Shown: piece after piece, positions 1 through 12,900 of the stretch
How positions within the stretch are numbered: the stretch's first letter is position 1
Layout of the letters: the number at the start of each line of letters is the position of its first letter
Origin: Sternotherus odoratus
Taxonomy: Eukaryota; Chordata; Testudines; Kinosternidae
NCBI GenBank assembly: GCA_032164245.1
Contig: JAVMKO010000003.1
Coordinates: forward strand, 65,790,390-65,854,389
Length of the DNA stretch: 64,000 bases
Direction of reading: 5' to 3'
Position numbers and translations under genes: made by a program
The notes under the pieces: generated by a model
What the model was told of the DNA's origin: nothing
What the model saw: only the letters and a program-made list of their open reading frames with translations
The model's database searches: none

Positions 1-844
1 TGTGGAAGGAGTAAGGGAACATACATACACACACGCATACACCATTTGACTTTTATATATATAGATTAAAAAGGGTTTTGTTCTGGACGTTATCTTAGTA
101 CTCGATGCTACAATGCAAAGTGTGACCAGTTCTAATATTACTTTAAGCACCTTATGTAAGGCCTGATTGTTACCTTTACTCATGTTATGAAGTAGCACCT
201 TAATGTAAATGTGGCAGAAACTGACCCTTAAGACTGTCAGGGCACCTGACTCCCACTGACTTAAATAGGAGTTCTATAACAAAGTGCTGGCAGTATAGAG
301 CCATAACAGTGTACAAGCATCAATTTTTTGAATAACATTGTCCAACTTAATGGAAGACCTCCTTTCATACATTTAAAGACTACAGAAAGCGGTTTACTTC
401 CTTATATAAACCTATAATTTCTCTTTAGCAGATCCTCATGTTATAAAGAAACTTTTGAAAACGTTACTGACACTGAAAATGTTTTTGAAATGTTTATAAG
501 AGACAACTAAAAAGATGTACATTTTTTTTGGTTGCACCTCATGCGCTCTCTATTCTGTTATCTACTGGTAACTCTCTCTATATACTTACTAAAATTGGCA
601 AGCTGTCTAAAACGAAGTTCTAACATCAATTCTAAATTAGCAAAGCCTCTCTGGGTAACCCATCTATCCTAGAACTCTTATTCCTAAAATTTTACATTTT
701 AAGAACTGACAAGCTCCTTCAGCCAAAATAGAAAAATGCATTTTGCATACAATGAGAAATGAGTCTGACTCAACAGGACTGAGGTACTATACAGGTTGTG
801 GCAAAACAGCTACAGTAAAAATTATATCACTTAATAATTATTAC
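1..844 (-). other. Start of SEC63 intron 5
   Basis: AT-rich intronic DNA downstream of the exon 5 donor. I see no gene and no clearly recognisable repeat here. Confidence 0.7.
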
Positions 845-906
845 CTTGTGGCCCATCTGGGTTGCCAAATTCTTCCCAATTTTTTCGAGATTCTTCATCA
901 GTTAAA
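845..906 (-). CDS. SEC63: SEC63 coding exon 5
   Basis: The exon completes Ala151 and encodes residues 152-171 (LTDEESRKNWEEFGNPDGPQ), the conserved end of the SEC63 J domain, with one base left over before a GTAAT donor at 844. Its acceptor is AAAATTAG. The next exon lies outside the window. Confidence 0.95.
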
Positions 907-3900
907 CTAATTTTAAAGAAAACTTAGCAAGTTAGTAGAAAATACAGTAAGTTTCTCTGCATCATTAATAATACAGATTTTTTAAAAATGGTATCAAGCA
1001 CCATTAGAGATATTTGAGAGCTGGTTTGGTTTGATAGCCTATAAGTACCACAATGTATGATAAGGAGAAGACAGGAAACTGAATTCTAAGCTTAGGGCTG
1101 GTCTACAGTAGAGGGAGGGATTGACCGAAGATCTGCAACTTCAGCTGAATAACGTAGCTAAAGTCGGTGCATCTTCGGCTCACGATGGCAGCGGTCAGCA
1201 GCGGGCTCCCCCGTCAACTCCAGCTTGTGCCTCTCGGCAAGCTGGAGTTCTGGAGTTGACAGAGGCGCTGTTGGCGATCGATTTATCGCATCTTAACGAG
1301 ATACGATAAATCGACTGCCAAAAGATCAATCACTACCCGGGGTAGTGAAGACATACCCTATATCTTCAGCTCTTCACACCTGGAAAGGCCATAGAATTCT
1401 GTAGTAGTGTCTTCGGAGACAGAGAGGGGAAAGTATAAGCTTTAAAAGCTATACATCGATGCTTGCTGGTCAAAATAAAGGTAGGTTCAACATTCAAAGC
1501 CAGAAAAGATTCATAACAATGCAAAGTAGGTATTGGTGATATTACACATACTTTAAAACAAAAGTCTTTTGAAGAAACTAGGCCACTTAAATTAATGCAG
1601 TGTGTGACATTTTATACCAAGAGCACACAGTCTGCATTTGCTGCCTAAGAGTTTCAAAGCAGAGCTCAAGTATTGGTTTGACTTGTGAAATCAGATGAGG
1701 GACCTGGCTATCTAAGGCTGTGGTTAGACTGGGGCTGTTTTAGCGCTAAAACCCCTCTTTAGCGCTACAATAGCCCTGCCAGTACACACTCCCAAGCCAC
1801 TTTTTCCGCTTTAACTGACCTTTTAAAGCGGTACTGGTATACCTCAAAACGAGAGGAATAAAGCTCTCAGTGCTGCTGTTGTAACGCAAGGGATGCAATG
1901 TGTACTACCCTTGCGTGATAGTGAGCCTCCAGTCTCCGGCATCCTGTCCCAGAATCCCCATTGCATCCTCTCTGGCCACCATTTAAAACTCTTCTGTCCC
2001 GTCCCCAGGTGACCCCCACGTCAGAACCCTCCCCCAAAATTATATAAAAATTGGAAACCCTGCCGCTGCGGGCGGCAGGGCTGCGGGGTCCCCTGCCGCT
2101 GCGGGCGGCAGCCCGGAGGTGCTCCCAGCCCCTGCCCCCGCCGCTGAAACCCCCCCAAATAAATGCTTAGGGAAGGGAGGTGCAGAGCCTGTCAGTTTCA
2201 GAAATGAAACTGACAGCCAGAAGTTCCCTCCCTTCCCATTCCCCCCTCACCCCACTCCTTTTCAAAGAGGGCTGCACCCAGCTGAATGCTGGGATACCTG
2301 CCCTATCACGCAACTGCTTCTGCCGCCAAAAGCAGGACAAATGTGTTCGCTCTCTTGCGCTAGAGGGCTTCAATCTGGACACCCTCTAGTGCAACAGCTG
2401 TAGCGCTAAATCGGGAAGCGCTATAAACAATAGCGCTTCCCCCTGTAGTCTAACCACAGCCTAAGAGACAGTATCTAGGAGACACTACTTCAGTTGGGAA
2501 CAGCAGAGGCAATCAAACCAACAGTCCATAGCTTTGGAACAAAATTTAAGTACCAAAACACTGGAGGCTCTCTCTGATGACAGGGAAACATTCATTATAC
2601 CCTTAAGGAACTCCATGGGTTGAGAGAAGAGGTTGTTCTTACAGTCATGGTGAGCAGATATTGCCAAATGAACCTTAAAAGAGGCTAAGGCTGAACCCTG
2701 AGACCTAAAGGTTAACAGATACTCTAGAACTACAGGACTTCCACTTGAGACAGTCTTTACTGTCACTCCAAATGGTAAATCATTTCCATTTCTATCTACA
2801 AGAGGAACTAATCCAGAAAAGGGTTCTTTTCTGCAAAAAAGTTTGATGTAAATGAAACCTCTTAATTGATTTGACACAATTTCATTTACACACTAACAAC
2901 TCAAATACCTCAGCCAAAAGTGTGAGCTTTAGCGTGCTCCTCATATTTACCATCCTCTTCTATTGGTTGGGACTCCAACTGGACAACGCCTCCCACAGTG
3001 GGAGCTACCGCCAGGGATTCTCTCATGCACAGCTTCCTCTAAGAGGGTAGACTGTGTTGCACTATGGGAGATGCAGTCCAAATGGAGATCCTAGCCCCTT
3101 GAGGAGAATGGACACAAGAGGAGCAAATTACAACTTCCAGTTTTGGCTGAAGTATTTGTGTTCAGCTGAAATATTGACAAATATCAAAAAATTTCAACTA
3201 AAATCAAACACTTTGGGGGGGGGGAGAATGTGTTAAGTCAAAACAGTTTAAATGGAAATGCTTTCATCAGCCCTATTCATAATACTTCAAGGCAGAACTC
3301 TTTCTAAAATGTAAAATAATAGCCTGAATCCTCTATGTATAGAAGCATCCCATGCTAATTAGTAAACTAATCTCCATGCTGCTGGAGGAAGAGTCTCTGA
3401 GTTTGGATGTAAGACCTTCCCTTTCTGCTGAGATAGGTGGTTTGGAGACAGAGCTAGTAGTAATGAGTTTCCTGGTCACCTGCAGAAGATGTACCTGTGC
3501 AGGCACAGCCACATTGATGGTATCAAGTTACTGGCTCTGTCTAACCTCATCTTCCTTATAACTGGGTATCAAGGTGATGGGAGAGAACACATACAAGGGG
3601 TTCACTCCAGGCCAGCAGGAATTTATCATGAGACCTTATCTGTGTTCGCAGAACTGAGGTGACTTGTGTGTGGAGTTGGACTCTGATGGTAGTGCAGCCA
3701 TGGTGCTTCCTGCTGCCCAGGGAGCTACTTGGAAGAGGGTCTGATCTCCCCACTCTCCACCCCAAGAGTAACTGGGCAGGAGAAGACCAAGTCCTGTCCC
3801 CTCCCAGTCTGGCTGGGACTAGCAGCTAGGAACCCCTGGCTGGGGCACTCCCAGAAGCACAGGGAAGATCGCACCCACCTCTAGGAACCTCTTCTGTCTG

Positions 3901-6900
3901 CAAGAATCTCTGTGGCTGCTGCCTTCAGAGTCCAGCTCTAAAGACAGTGCAACTGCATTGCTTCCTGCGGCTGGGGAGGTACCCGGAGATGGGTCTGATC
4001 TCCCCCAAAGAGCGGCCATACAGGGGAAGAAAAAAGTACCATCCCTCCCCAGCCTGGCAGACTAGCACCTGGATCCTGGTAGGAGCCCCTAGCTGGATTG
4101 CCCCACCCCTCCCTCTCTTCCTCCACTCAAATAGCTGGATTTCATAGGAGAGGTCTAATTCCACAGCTGTGAATTTGGTAGGGCCACACTAATGAGCAAA
4201 AGTTGCAACAGAGCTCAAGGAAGCTTGCAGGTCTAGGAGTCTTAAGAACTGCGTGGTTTGTACTGTGTGTTTGAGGATTATCAAAGAGTCTTATTTTTTG
4301 GAATCTCTTCTGGAAGAAAGGTCCTGACTGGTGGAGTTCAGGATTGCTCCAGTGAAGGTGATACTCTGTGCAGATTGGACAGATTTTCTCTCAGCTGATT
4401 AACAGAGACTGCAAGAAGTTGCACATGTAACGTCAGCAGGATCTCTCTTCTGTGATACAAGTAGCCGTTAGGAGACAGTCGCACATGTACAGGTAACTGA
4501 ACATGCCCTGGCATCTGAGATATGTAGCTACTAATAAGAGAGACTTTGTGAAGGACTCTCTGTGCTGTAGATAATCCTAAAGGAGGGACTCTGAAATGGT
4601 AATGACCTGTGTCCTCCTGGAACCTGAGAAACTTGAGATGTGTGCATTTAAATTGCCACAAGAAAGTAATAGGATTCCTTTAAGAGCCACCTATCAATCC
4701 CTCTGAATAAGTAAGGAATGATGTCTCCTGGCGTGAGCATCCTGAACTTGAATGTTTTGAACAATTTCTTGACATTTCCCTCTATGGCTCTCTTCTGTAG
4801 GAGGGGGCTCACTTCCTTTTAGCAGGACTTTCTTGTAAGATAGATCCCTCAAGAGAGAGAGTAGGGGGATAAAGGCAATGTGGTTTGGTGCAGAATTGAA
4901 TGGAGTAACCATTATGGATTGTGTCTGGTACCCAACAATCTAAAGTAACCTGCATCAAATAATGTAAAAATAAGAGAAGGGAGGGAGGATTGGAGCAGTA
5001 ATAGGTTTCATCACGTAGCTCGGACCATCCCATCAAAACTGCTGCTTGGAAATGGATGTCCCAGGCTGAGCTGATGTATAACAAGGTATCCGACTCCTAT
5101 TATGACGGTTTGCTAAGCCATTTTGGAAGACTACAATCATTACCCCCTTGAGGATGCATCTGCTATTGGTGTAGAGATGGGGACCTCTTTTGGAGGTGAA
5201 GTGACGGGCAGGAAGTGACGGGCAGGAAGTGACGGGCAGGAAGTGACGGGCAGGAAGTGACGGGCAGGAAGCTTTGTTCAATCCGAGATTGTTTGTGTTG
5301 AATGTAAACTATGGAATGAACTCCCACAGGAGTTGTGTAAATTCAACACAAACAATCTCGGATTGAACAAAGACCTACAATGGCTTGCTAATTACAAAAA
5401 TAGCTTCTCTTCTCTCCATGTTCACACCCCCCATTCAAATGCTAGAAGAATAACCCACCCTCCCTGATCGGAGATAACAAGCTGGTTCAGCCTAATTGGA
5501 CTAACCTTTTTACCTCCCACCTGGTTCTTGCCTACTTTTCTATACCTGCCTCTGGACACTTCCACTGCTTGCATCCGACGAAGTGGGTATTAGCCCACGA
5601 AAGCTTATGCTTCAAAACTTTATAGTTAGTCTTTAAGGTGCCACAGGACTTTGTTACCTCAATATGGAGGGTGACTCTGATCTCTGGATGAGAAATTGCA
5701 TCTTAGGATGCAACTTCGAGGACTTTGACATGAAGGTGGTATAGTCCCTACCAGGAGACTTTCCAGAGTAATAGGTTATAGGCTTTGAGAAGCCAAGTAC
5801 ATCTCAGCTTCAGATGTCTCACCCTTCTCATGTAAAGAGCGGCACACTGCACAATGACACAGAGAGAGACAGATCCCACACAAGACCGCAAATATGAGCA
5901 TCTGTCTCCAGAATTATTGAAGAGCAGGAAGTGCAGTTCTTGATGCACTTACAGGGCTTAGGATACACCAAACAGGCAGCTACACACACCATGCTTATCT
6001 CTTCTACACTAACACAAACTATTTACAAATATTAAAAGAATGAGACTACAACACTCTCTCCTAAGGACACAACTGCACATTCCATTTAGTTCACTGCTAC
6101 AGAGAAGGAACTGGGGCAGCTGGCAGTGCGCCTCTTTAAACAGAGTGGAGTGTTAACATCAACCTTATGCAAGGTCACTCAGCACCCCCAACAGCTACCG
6201 CTTTTTAAGGCAGTTCAGCAGCTCAATGACAAGTTCCTCTGACCTGAAAAAGCCTAATTTTAAAATAAAGTTGTGTGTATTTGAAACAAGTACATAAGTG
6301 ACTTTTTACAAAAAATAAGAGCCACATTAGGATGCAGAGGTTCAGCTATATAAATATATCTGGAGATCCATCCATCTGAAACTCACATTGCACATAATTC
6401 AGCACAAAAACTAAGTTAATGGTGGAGAAATTAAATGCACAAGTCAAGAATTTAGGGTTATGGTTCTCACACAACCATAACTCAGTCACACTGCACAATT
6501 TATATTAAGACAAATACAAATTACGTATGTGCAAGGGGTATGACAGTCATTCTGGAAAGTAAAATTATCTTGACATGTTTAAATTTTCAGCCATAAAGTT
6601 GCATTAATTTAGTATCACGCAGAGACAGAGTCCAAGAAAGATAATCCTAGCTGTCCAAACAATACCAGATAAACTGAGCAAAAACAAAAAACAGACTCAT
6701 TTCAAAAAGCAGTCACTTAAAACCCACAGCTTTGGCAACACACTGAATACAGATAAAGCAGGACATTTTACAAACCCCCTCCTGCCAGACTACTCACTGG
6801 ACACCAATTTTTTGGGCACCATCTGGAATCTATGCTCTGGCTCTACCACGAACATACACAATTATGTACTCTAACTGTGCTTAATTTACAGATTTCAAAT

Positions 6901-9900
6901 GGTGATTTGAAAGAATGATTTCAAAAAAGATATTACTGAATCTCTAACAAGCCACCCAGGGCTAGCCATTGTCACTTAGATAATTTACCATTGGAACAAG
7001 GGACAACTTTCCTCAAAACACCTTATTAAACCATCTAGAATTTTGCGAAAAATCAGCATTTAAGTAAAGCATTTAACATAGAAACTTGTCTTCTACTTTA
7101 TCCTATAACAGGTTCTTAAAGTGGGCTCATAATCAGGGCTGGCCTCACCATGAGGCAAACTGAGGTGGCTTCCTCAGGTGCCAGACTGCCAAGGGGCACC
7201 GTTAGGACCCAGAGTATAGAAAATTGTGTCTGCTGCTGGTGCATATGTATTCTCTCTGCTCTAGATATGCAGAGCTGGTGGAGTGCTGTGCTATACGAAG
7301 GAAGGCACAAGAGACCTTTCAAAGTTTTGGCCCAAGTGAGGCCACTAACATGAGGGCATCATTTGAGCTCCCAGTCTCAAAATGTTGTGGGCCGGCCCTA
7401 CTCATCACCTTAGCTTCTGAGTGTACTCCAGTAGTGCATTAAACAATATGACTAACATCTGTCACATGCTTGTTCTCTCGTCCTTTCCCCCAAGGTAGAG
7501 AAGCATGTAATGTAGTGTTCGTTTCAATTTTTTTAAAAAACACAAGCTGTATGTTTATATTAGAGAAATCAAGATCAAAGGAACATGCCTTGCACTTAGG
7601 AGAGAGGGTGGTGAGGTTTGTGATGGTCTTTAGTTCCTGTGGGAGTTCATTCCATAGTTTAGGGTTGGCCCCAGTAAAAGCTCTGTCTCCTGCTCTACAA
7701 CAAAACCTGCTCTAAAGATCACTTCTAATACACAAGTCATCTTAAATGGTCATTTTACAGTATATAAGACAATAGAAAACGTCTTTTTAACCTTTATTCA
7801 AAGGCCACTTTGTTAGGCTTAATTTTCACTCTTTTGTGAAGACCATCCAAGGACGCTCCTTGCATTGTCTTCATGAGAGAGAGAGAAAATTAAGCCTCTC
7901 TGAAGATTCAGTGTTTGAATAATGTTAGAATACACACTTCAATTTTGGAAATATTTCCTTTATTAAAACAGAAGGTAGACCACCACCAGAGGATGCAGTT
8001 TACAAAAGCTTCATTACACATCGTATCAAAAGCCAAAAAAAAGTGCCAGCTGAGGAATGACCAGAAGTGATGCAGTGGAGAAAAAAGGATTTAGCAAGTC
8101 AGTTAAAAACTACTAGGGTAATTTGAGAAGGCCGTTCAAAGGCCTGGAGAACAAGCCAGGCAAGAAGAGACTAGACAGGGGTGGCCAACCTGAGCTTGAG
8201 GAGGAGCCAGAACTTAATAATGTACATTGCCAGAGAGCCACAATAATACATCAGCAGCCCCCCCATCAGCTCCCCCACCCCGCTCCCAGCACCTCCCACC
8301 CACCAGCAGCCCTGCCAATCAGCACCTCCCCCTTCCTCCCCAGACCTCTGAATCAGCTGTTTCGTGGCGTGCAGAAGGCTCTGGGGGGAAGATGGAAGGA
8401 GCGAAGGCATGGCTGGTTCAGGGGAGGGAGCAGAAAGTGGTGGAGTATGGGCAGGGCCTGTGGCAGAGCCAGGGGTTGAACAGTGAGCACCTCACAGTAC
8501 ATTGAAAAGTTGGCACCTGTGGCTCCAACCCCAGAGTCGGTGCCTATACAAGGAGTCACATATTAACTTCTGAAGAGCCACATGTGGCTCTGAAGCCACA
8601 GGCTGGTCACCCCAGCATTAGAGGTAAAGAAAGTGGTGAGGGAGTATTCCAAAGGAAATGAGTCAGAGGTCAATATGAGATGTCTCCATTAGTGAATGAA
8701 ATCAGAAGAATTGAAACAAAGTCTTTTTCTCTTTAGTTGTATCTACCTTTATTGCCAGATGAAAATGAACAGAAACAGTACACTGATGCTTCAAAACCAA
8801 ACTTGGGTATCAAATAATTACCCTTTTATGGCAATTCTAAAATTTAGTTTAAAGCAAGACTGTACTTATTTTGTTCAACACAAGCTTTAACTTCACATCA
8901 TAGAAAGTATATCACCATATCAGGTATCTGAGGTCAAAATTTAATCCAAATTAGCATTTTAGAGCATACTGCCAGATACTGCTAGAAACAATTCAATTGG
9001 ATAGTAAATGAGTCAGCTGTCAGACTGAAAAGCAGCTGACTTATTTGTATTTAATTGAATTAGTATCCATAGATGATATGAAAGTCAGTCTCTTCTGATA
9101 TCTTTAGATTATATTTTGATTTCCTTCCCACCCACCCATACCAAGCTCCTACTCTGTGAAATATCCAAGAACTTACGCTGCATAAGCCTTTGCAATCCTC
9201 ATGAACATAACTTCATCTCCTCCTTTATCTGGATGGTATTTTAGTGACAGTGCACGGTACTGTTTTCTAATTTCCGTTACAGTTGCTCCCTTAAAAGAAA
9301 AGCTTCATGTTAGTACTGTATTACCAAACACATTATACCAAAGACGCCTATTCTACCATATTTGTATTCTAAAACACGTTTCTCTTTGATTGACTCAGAA
9401 AAATACTGCAATCAGCATAAGAATAGGGAGTTCAATTCAAACTGGTTTCATGATCATATTGAAACAAATTCAAAGCATTTCCATTTTATAAAAGCCAAAT
9501 ATCATTAAACTTGCAGAATTCAAACCCTGTGTTGCAATTTAACACTGACAATTTTTGGAAGACAGAGTTGGAAGGGGCTGTCTGAATGATAGTTATCCAT
9601 CAAAACAAAAATAAAGAGGGATTTTCTTCAATTGATATAAGTCTAGCATTCATCTGAACATATCTTGTAATCAGGAAACACTTATCTGCACTTACCTCAA
9701 GATTTCCTGTCTCTGGAGAATAAGTTCAACAGATCCACTACAATGGGTACCTCTGCTTGTTTGCAGCTTGGATGGACAACCCCAGTACTATAGCTTCCCA
9801 AAATTTAAATACACCAACTGAATATACTAAGAGATTTAGCAAACACTCTTCTATACAAACAGGTCTTTTCCGTTCATTTCTGGGAAAGCAGAGGAGATAA

Positions 9901-12900
9901 TCCAGCAGCCACTGTAGTCAATCTTGCTTTAGGGTCCATGCTTTTTTATTGTGTACGTCAAGATCATACATTAAGAATCCACCTGATGACACTATCACTT
10001 TTAAGCATGTTGAAAAACCAACATTTCATCCGGCCCTCACCACACCTCTTGTATAATCAATAAAATTATCCGAGAGGTGTGGTGAGGGTGGGATGAAATG
10101 GGGCATAAAGTCAAAGCAGAAGAGTTAATATATGAAATACATGTATTTCATATTTGCAATATAAATCAATAATACATATGTGAATAATGAGGGTATAAAA
10201 GGAAGCTTGGGATTATAGCACAGACCTTAATTTCCATTTGATACAGTGAACACTTTTTAAAGTGAAAAATATTCAAATTAGAAACTTATTCACAAGTCAT
10301 CATTATTAGTGTTCTCTCATTCAAACTACAATTGAGTGTCCCAATATGAGCAATACACGTCACTTCTTGTCATTGCTGTTTTCATCTGTAAATGTCAATG
10401 CTGATTTTGTCAGGTCATTGCAACACACCACACCTCCTTGGCCTCCACAGAACATGGTACATGCTGGTTTGTTGCTGCTGCAGCCACATCTCAGATTTAC
10501 AAGGTGAATCACCCTCACAAGAGCACTTTAACAACTTCAGAGTATCTGGGAGCCAGCACAATATTATCTGGTACAGTTTTTGAAAACAGACTTGGAACTG
10601 TCATCACATATCCATTCATACTGCGGTAGATCAAGCAGTGGTTCGTCTGGGGCCAAAGCACTTTTCCCACACATGTGCCTGAAGATGTGCTCATTTTAGA
10701 TTTCCTATAATGTTTCAGTTGGTAGTGACAAGGAACTGAGCTTTGGTCTTCACATGGTACCTTTGCCAATTTTTTCTGCCCTTGATGCACCGATGTCACC
10801 ACAGAGAGAGGCAGTATCCAACTCACAGAATCTTCAACACAGTGCCTTTACTGGGACCAAAACAGGAAACTACTGTATCACAGCCTGAGAGTACATGAGC
10901 AGCTAACAATCCTGGTACAACGTTCTGGTGTTCCTCTGAAGCAGCACAAATGTCTGTTACAGCCCTCTCTAACTGGGTCATATTCACTAAAGAGGTGAGG
11001 CCTTGTTCAAGGTAATGGTGCAAGAGCAAGACAAATATATCAGTATCCCATCTGATAATACAGATATTCCCACCAGTTTCTTTTTTGCAATCACCATAAT
11101 TTGCTGTACAAAGATGTTGTCAGCTTCCTCATGTGAGGTGGCTGTATCTCCACTGTTGATTACCACACTTCATTGGTTTATTTCAACTGGGGTGTTGTCT
11201 CTACCTTTGATTATTAGCTTGCGCTTTAATGTGTGTGTCACTAGTGAAACTTTTGTACAAAACTCATTTAAGACAAATGATGTCAATTGTTTCTGAATTT
11301 CAGTAACCATCAAGACAACTTTCTATGGAGCTAACGGTGTACTTCTAGCGAACTGATGTGCTCTGCTTGCTTCTGTAGCTCTGCTAGATCGTGTGCCACT
11401 CTAACAGGTACAAAAACTTCAGCACAAGACAAGGTATATATCACCTGCTGCGAGGTTCAATGTAGACTCTGAAATTGGTCAGAGTCCTTTATGATATTAC
11501 TTGCTAACACCTGTACTACCCAAAGAACTGCAGAACCCCGGTCTGCAGATGCTTCTTTAGGTAGACTTAGCCGTGACAATCTTCAGGTCACCAGTCAGTG
11601 AACATGGTTATTGGAAAAGGATCCAAATCATATATGAGACAATATTCTTGATGTCAACGCCTAGTGAACTTGCCTGTAGGTCTATCACTCTTTAATAGAT
11701 ACGGTTGGTGTCAAATACCTTTGTTGGACCAACCCGTACATGCTTAGTCACTACTCGTGTCTCTACTATCCTTAGTATTGTCCTACAGAACCATATGGGA
11801 CAGCTACATTCAAATTCTTGCATTTCGTGAATTCCAAGTGTGTGCATTTACACTGACTGATGGTGGTGCCATTCTACCACATACTATGTTTAGTATTGCC
11901 TCTGGGTGTTTTGTGGGTGCACAGCTCTAGCGTCTTACTGATGGCTTCTCTGATCGCTGAAGCAATCCTTGTCTTTAATTCTTCTTTGGGGGATCTCTTC
12001 TCCTTGGGCTTTGCGTACTGTATTTTTGTTACACTCTGGTTTCAGAGTGATCCTAGAGATGCTACCATGCCTTTTGTCTAGATCGGGATGGCCAAACTGT
12101 GGCTCTGGAGCCACATGCGGCTCTTCAGAGGTTAATACGTGGCTCCTTGCATAGGCACCAACTCCGGGGCTGGAGCTACAGGTGCCAACTTTACAATGTG
12201 CTACAGGGTGCTCACCGCTCAACCCCTAGCTCTGCCCCAGGCCCCAGCCCCACCCCACTCCTTTCCCCCAAGACCCAGCACCTTCCCCTGAGTCTGCCTG
12301 GCCCTTGCTCCTCCTCTCCTCTCCCACCCACCCTCAATAGCCTCCTGCACACCACAAAAGAGCTGATTATGGTGGGTAGGAGGCGCAGGGATGAAGTATT
12401 AGGTGCTGATCAGTGGTGCTGCTGGTGGGTGGGAGACACTGAGCACAGGGGGAGCTGCTCACATGTTACTGTGGCTCTTTGGCAATGCACATTGGTAAAT
12501 TCTGGCTCCTTCTCAGGCTCAGGTTGGCTACTCCTGGTCTAGATTCAGGGGAAGGAAAGGACATACCAGCTTGCTATACTGCGAATACAGACTTAATTTG
12601 CTAGGAGGTACATTTGTTATGTTCTTTAAACAAAATATTAAGAGTGAAATTTCATTTAAAAATAATTGAAATTCAATGAAAGTGGTTTCACTGTTACCTG
12701 GCTTGTGACTCAGAAGGGGTTGCTAATAAGTGATAATATTTCCAAATGCTCAACAGTGACATGGTATTATCAGGTAGTTTCATTGAATTTCAGAATGCAG
12801 AAAAAAAACTCCATACACACACACTATAGACATTAAAACAAGGTACTGCTAAAAATTTGCATTTGGCTATCAGACAGAGAGAACCAAGGACTTCACTTCC

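Larger units (their letters stand above)
907..9176 (-). other. SEC63 intron 4 (8.27 kb)
   Basis: The intron holds two Harbinger-like MITEs (1095-1358, 1716-2461), a 14-bp minisatellite, a fold-back retroposon (5272-5673) and hAT copies at 7134-7400 and 8176-8615. A degraded stretch at about 3640-4188 contains two diverged ~300-bp related halves and ends with TTTGGTAGGGCC, like the terminus of the 31317-32057 hAT family. The stretches 2465-3600, 4190-5150 and 5675-7130 show nothing I can name. Confidence 0.7.
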
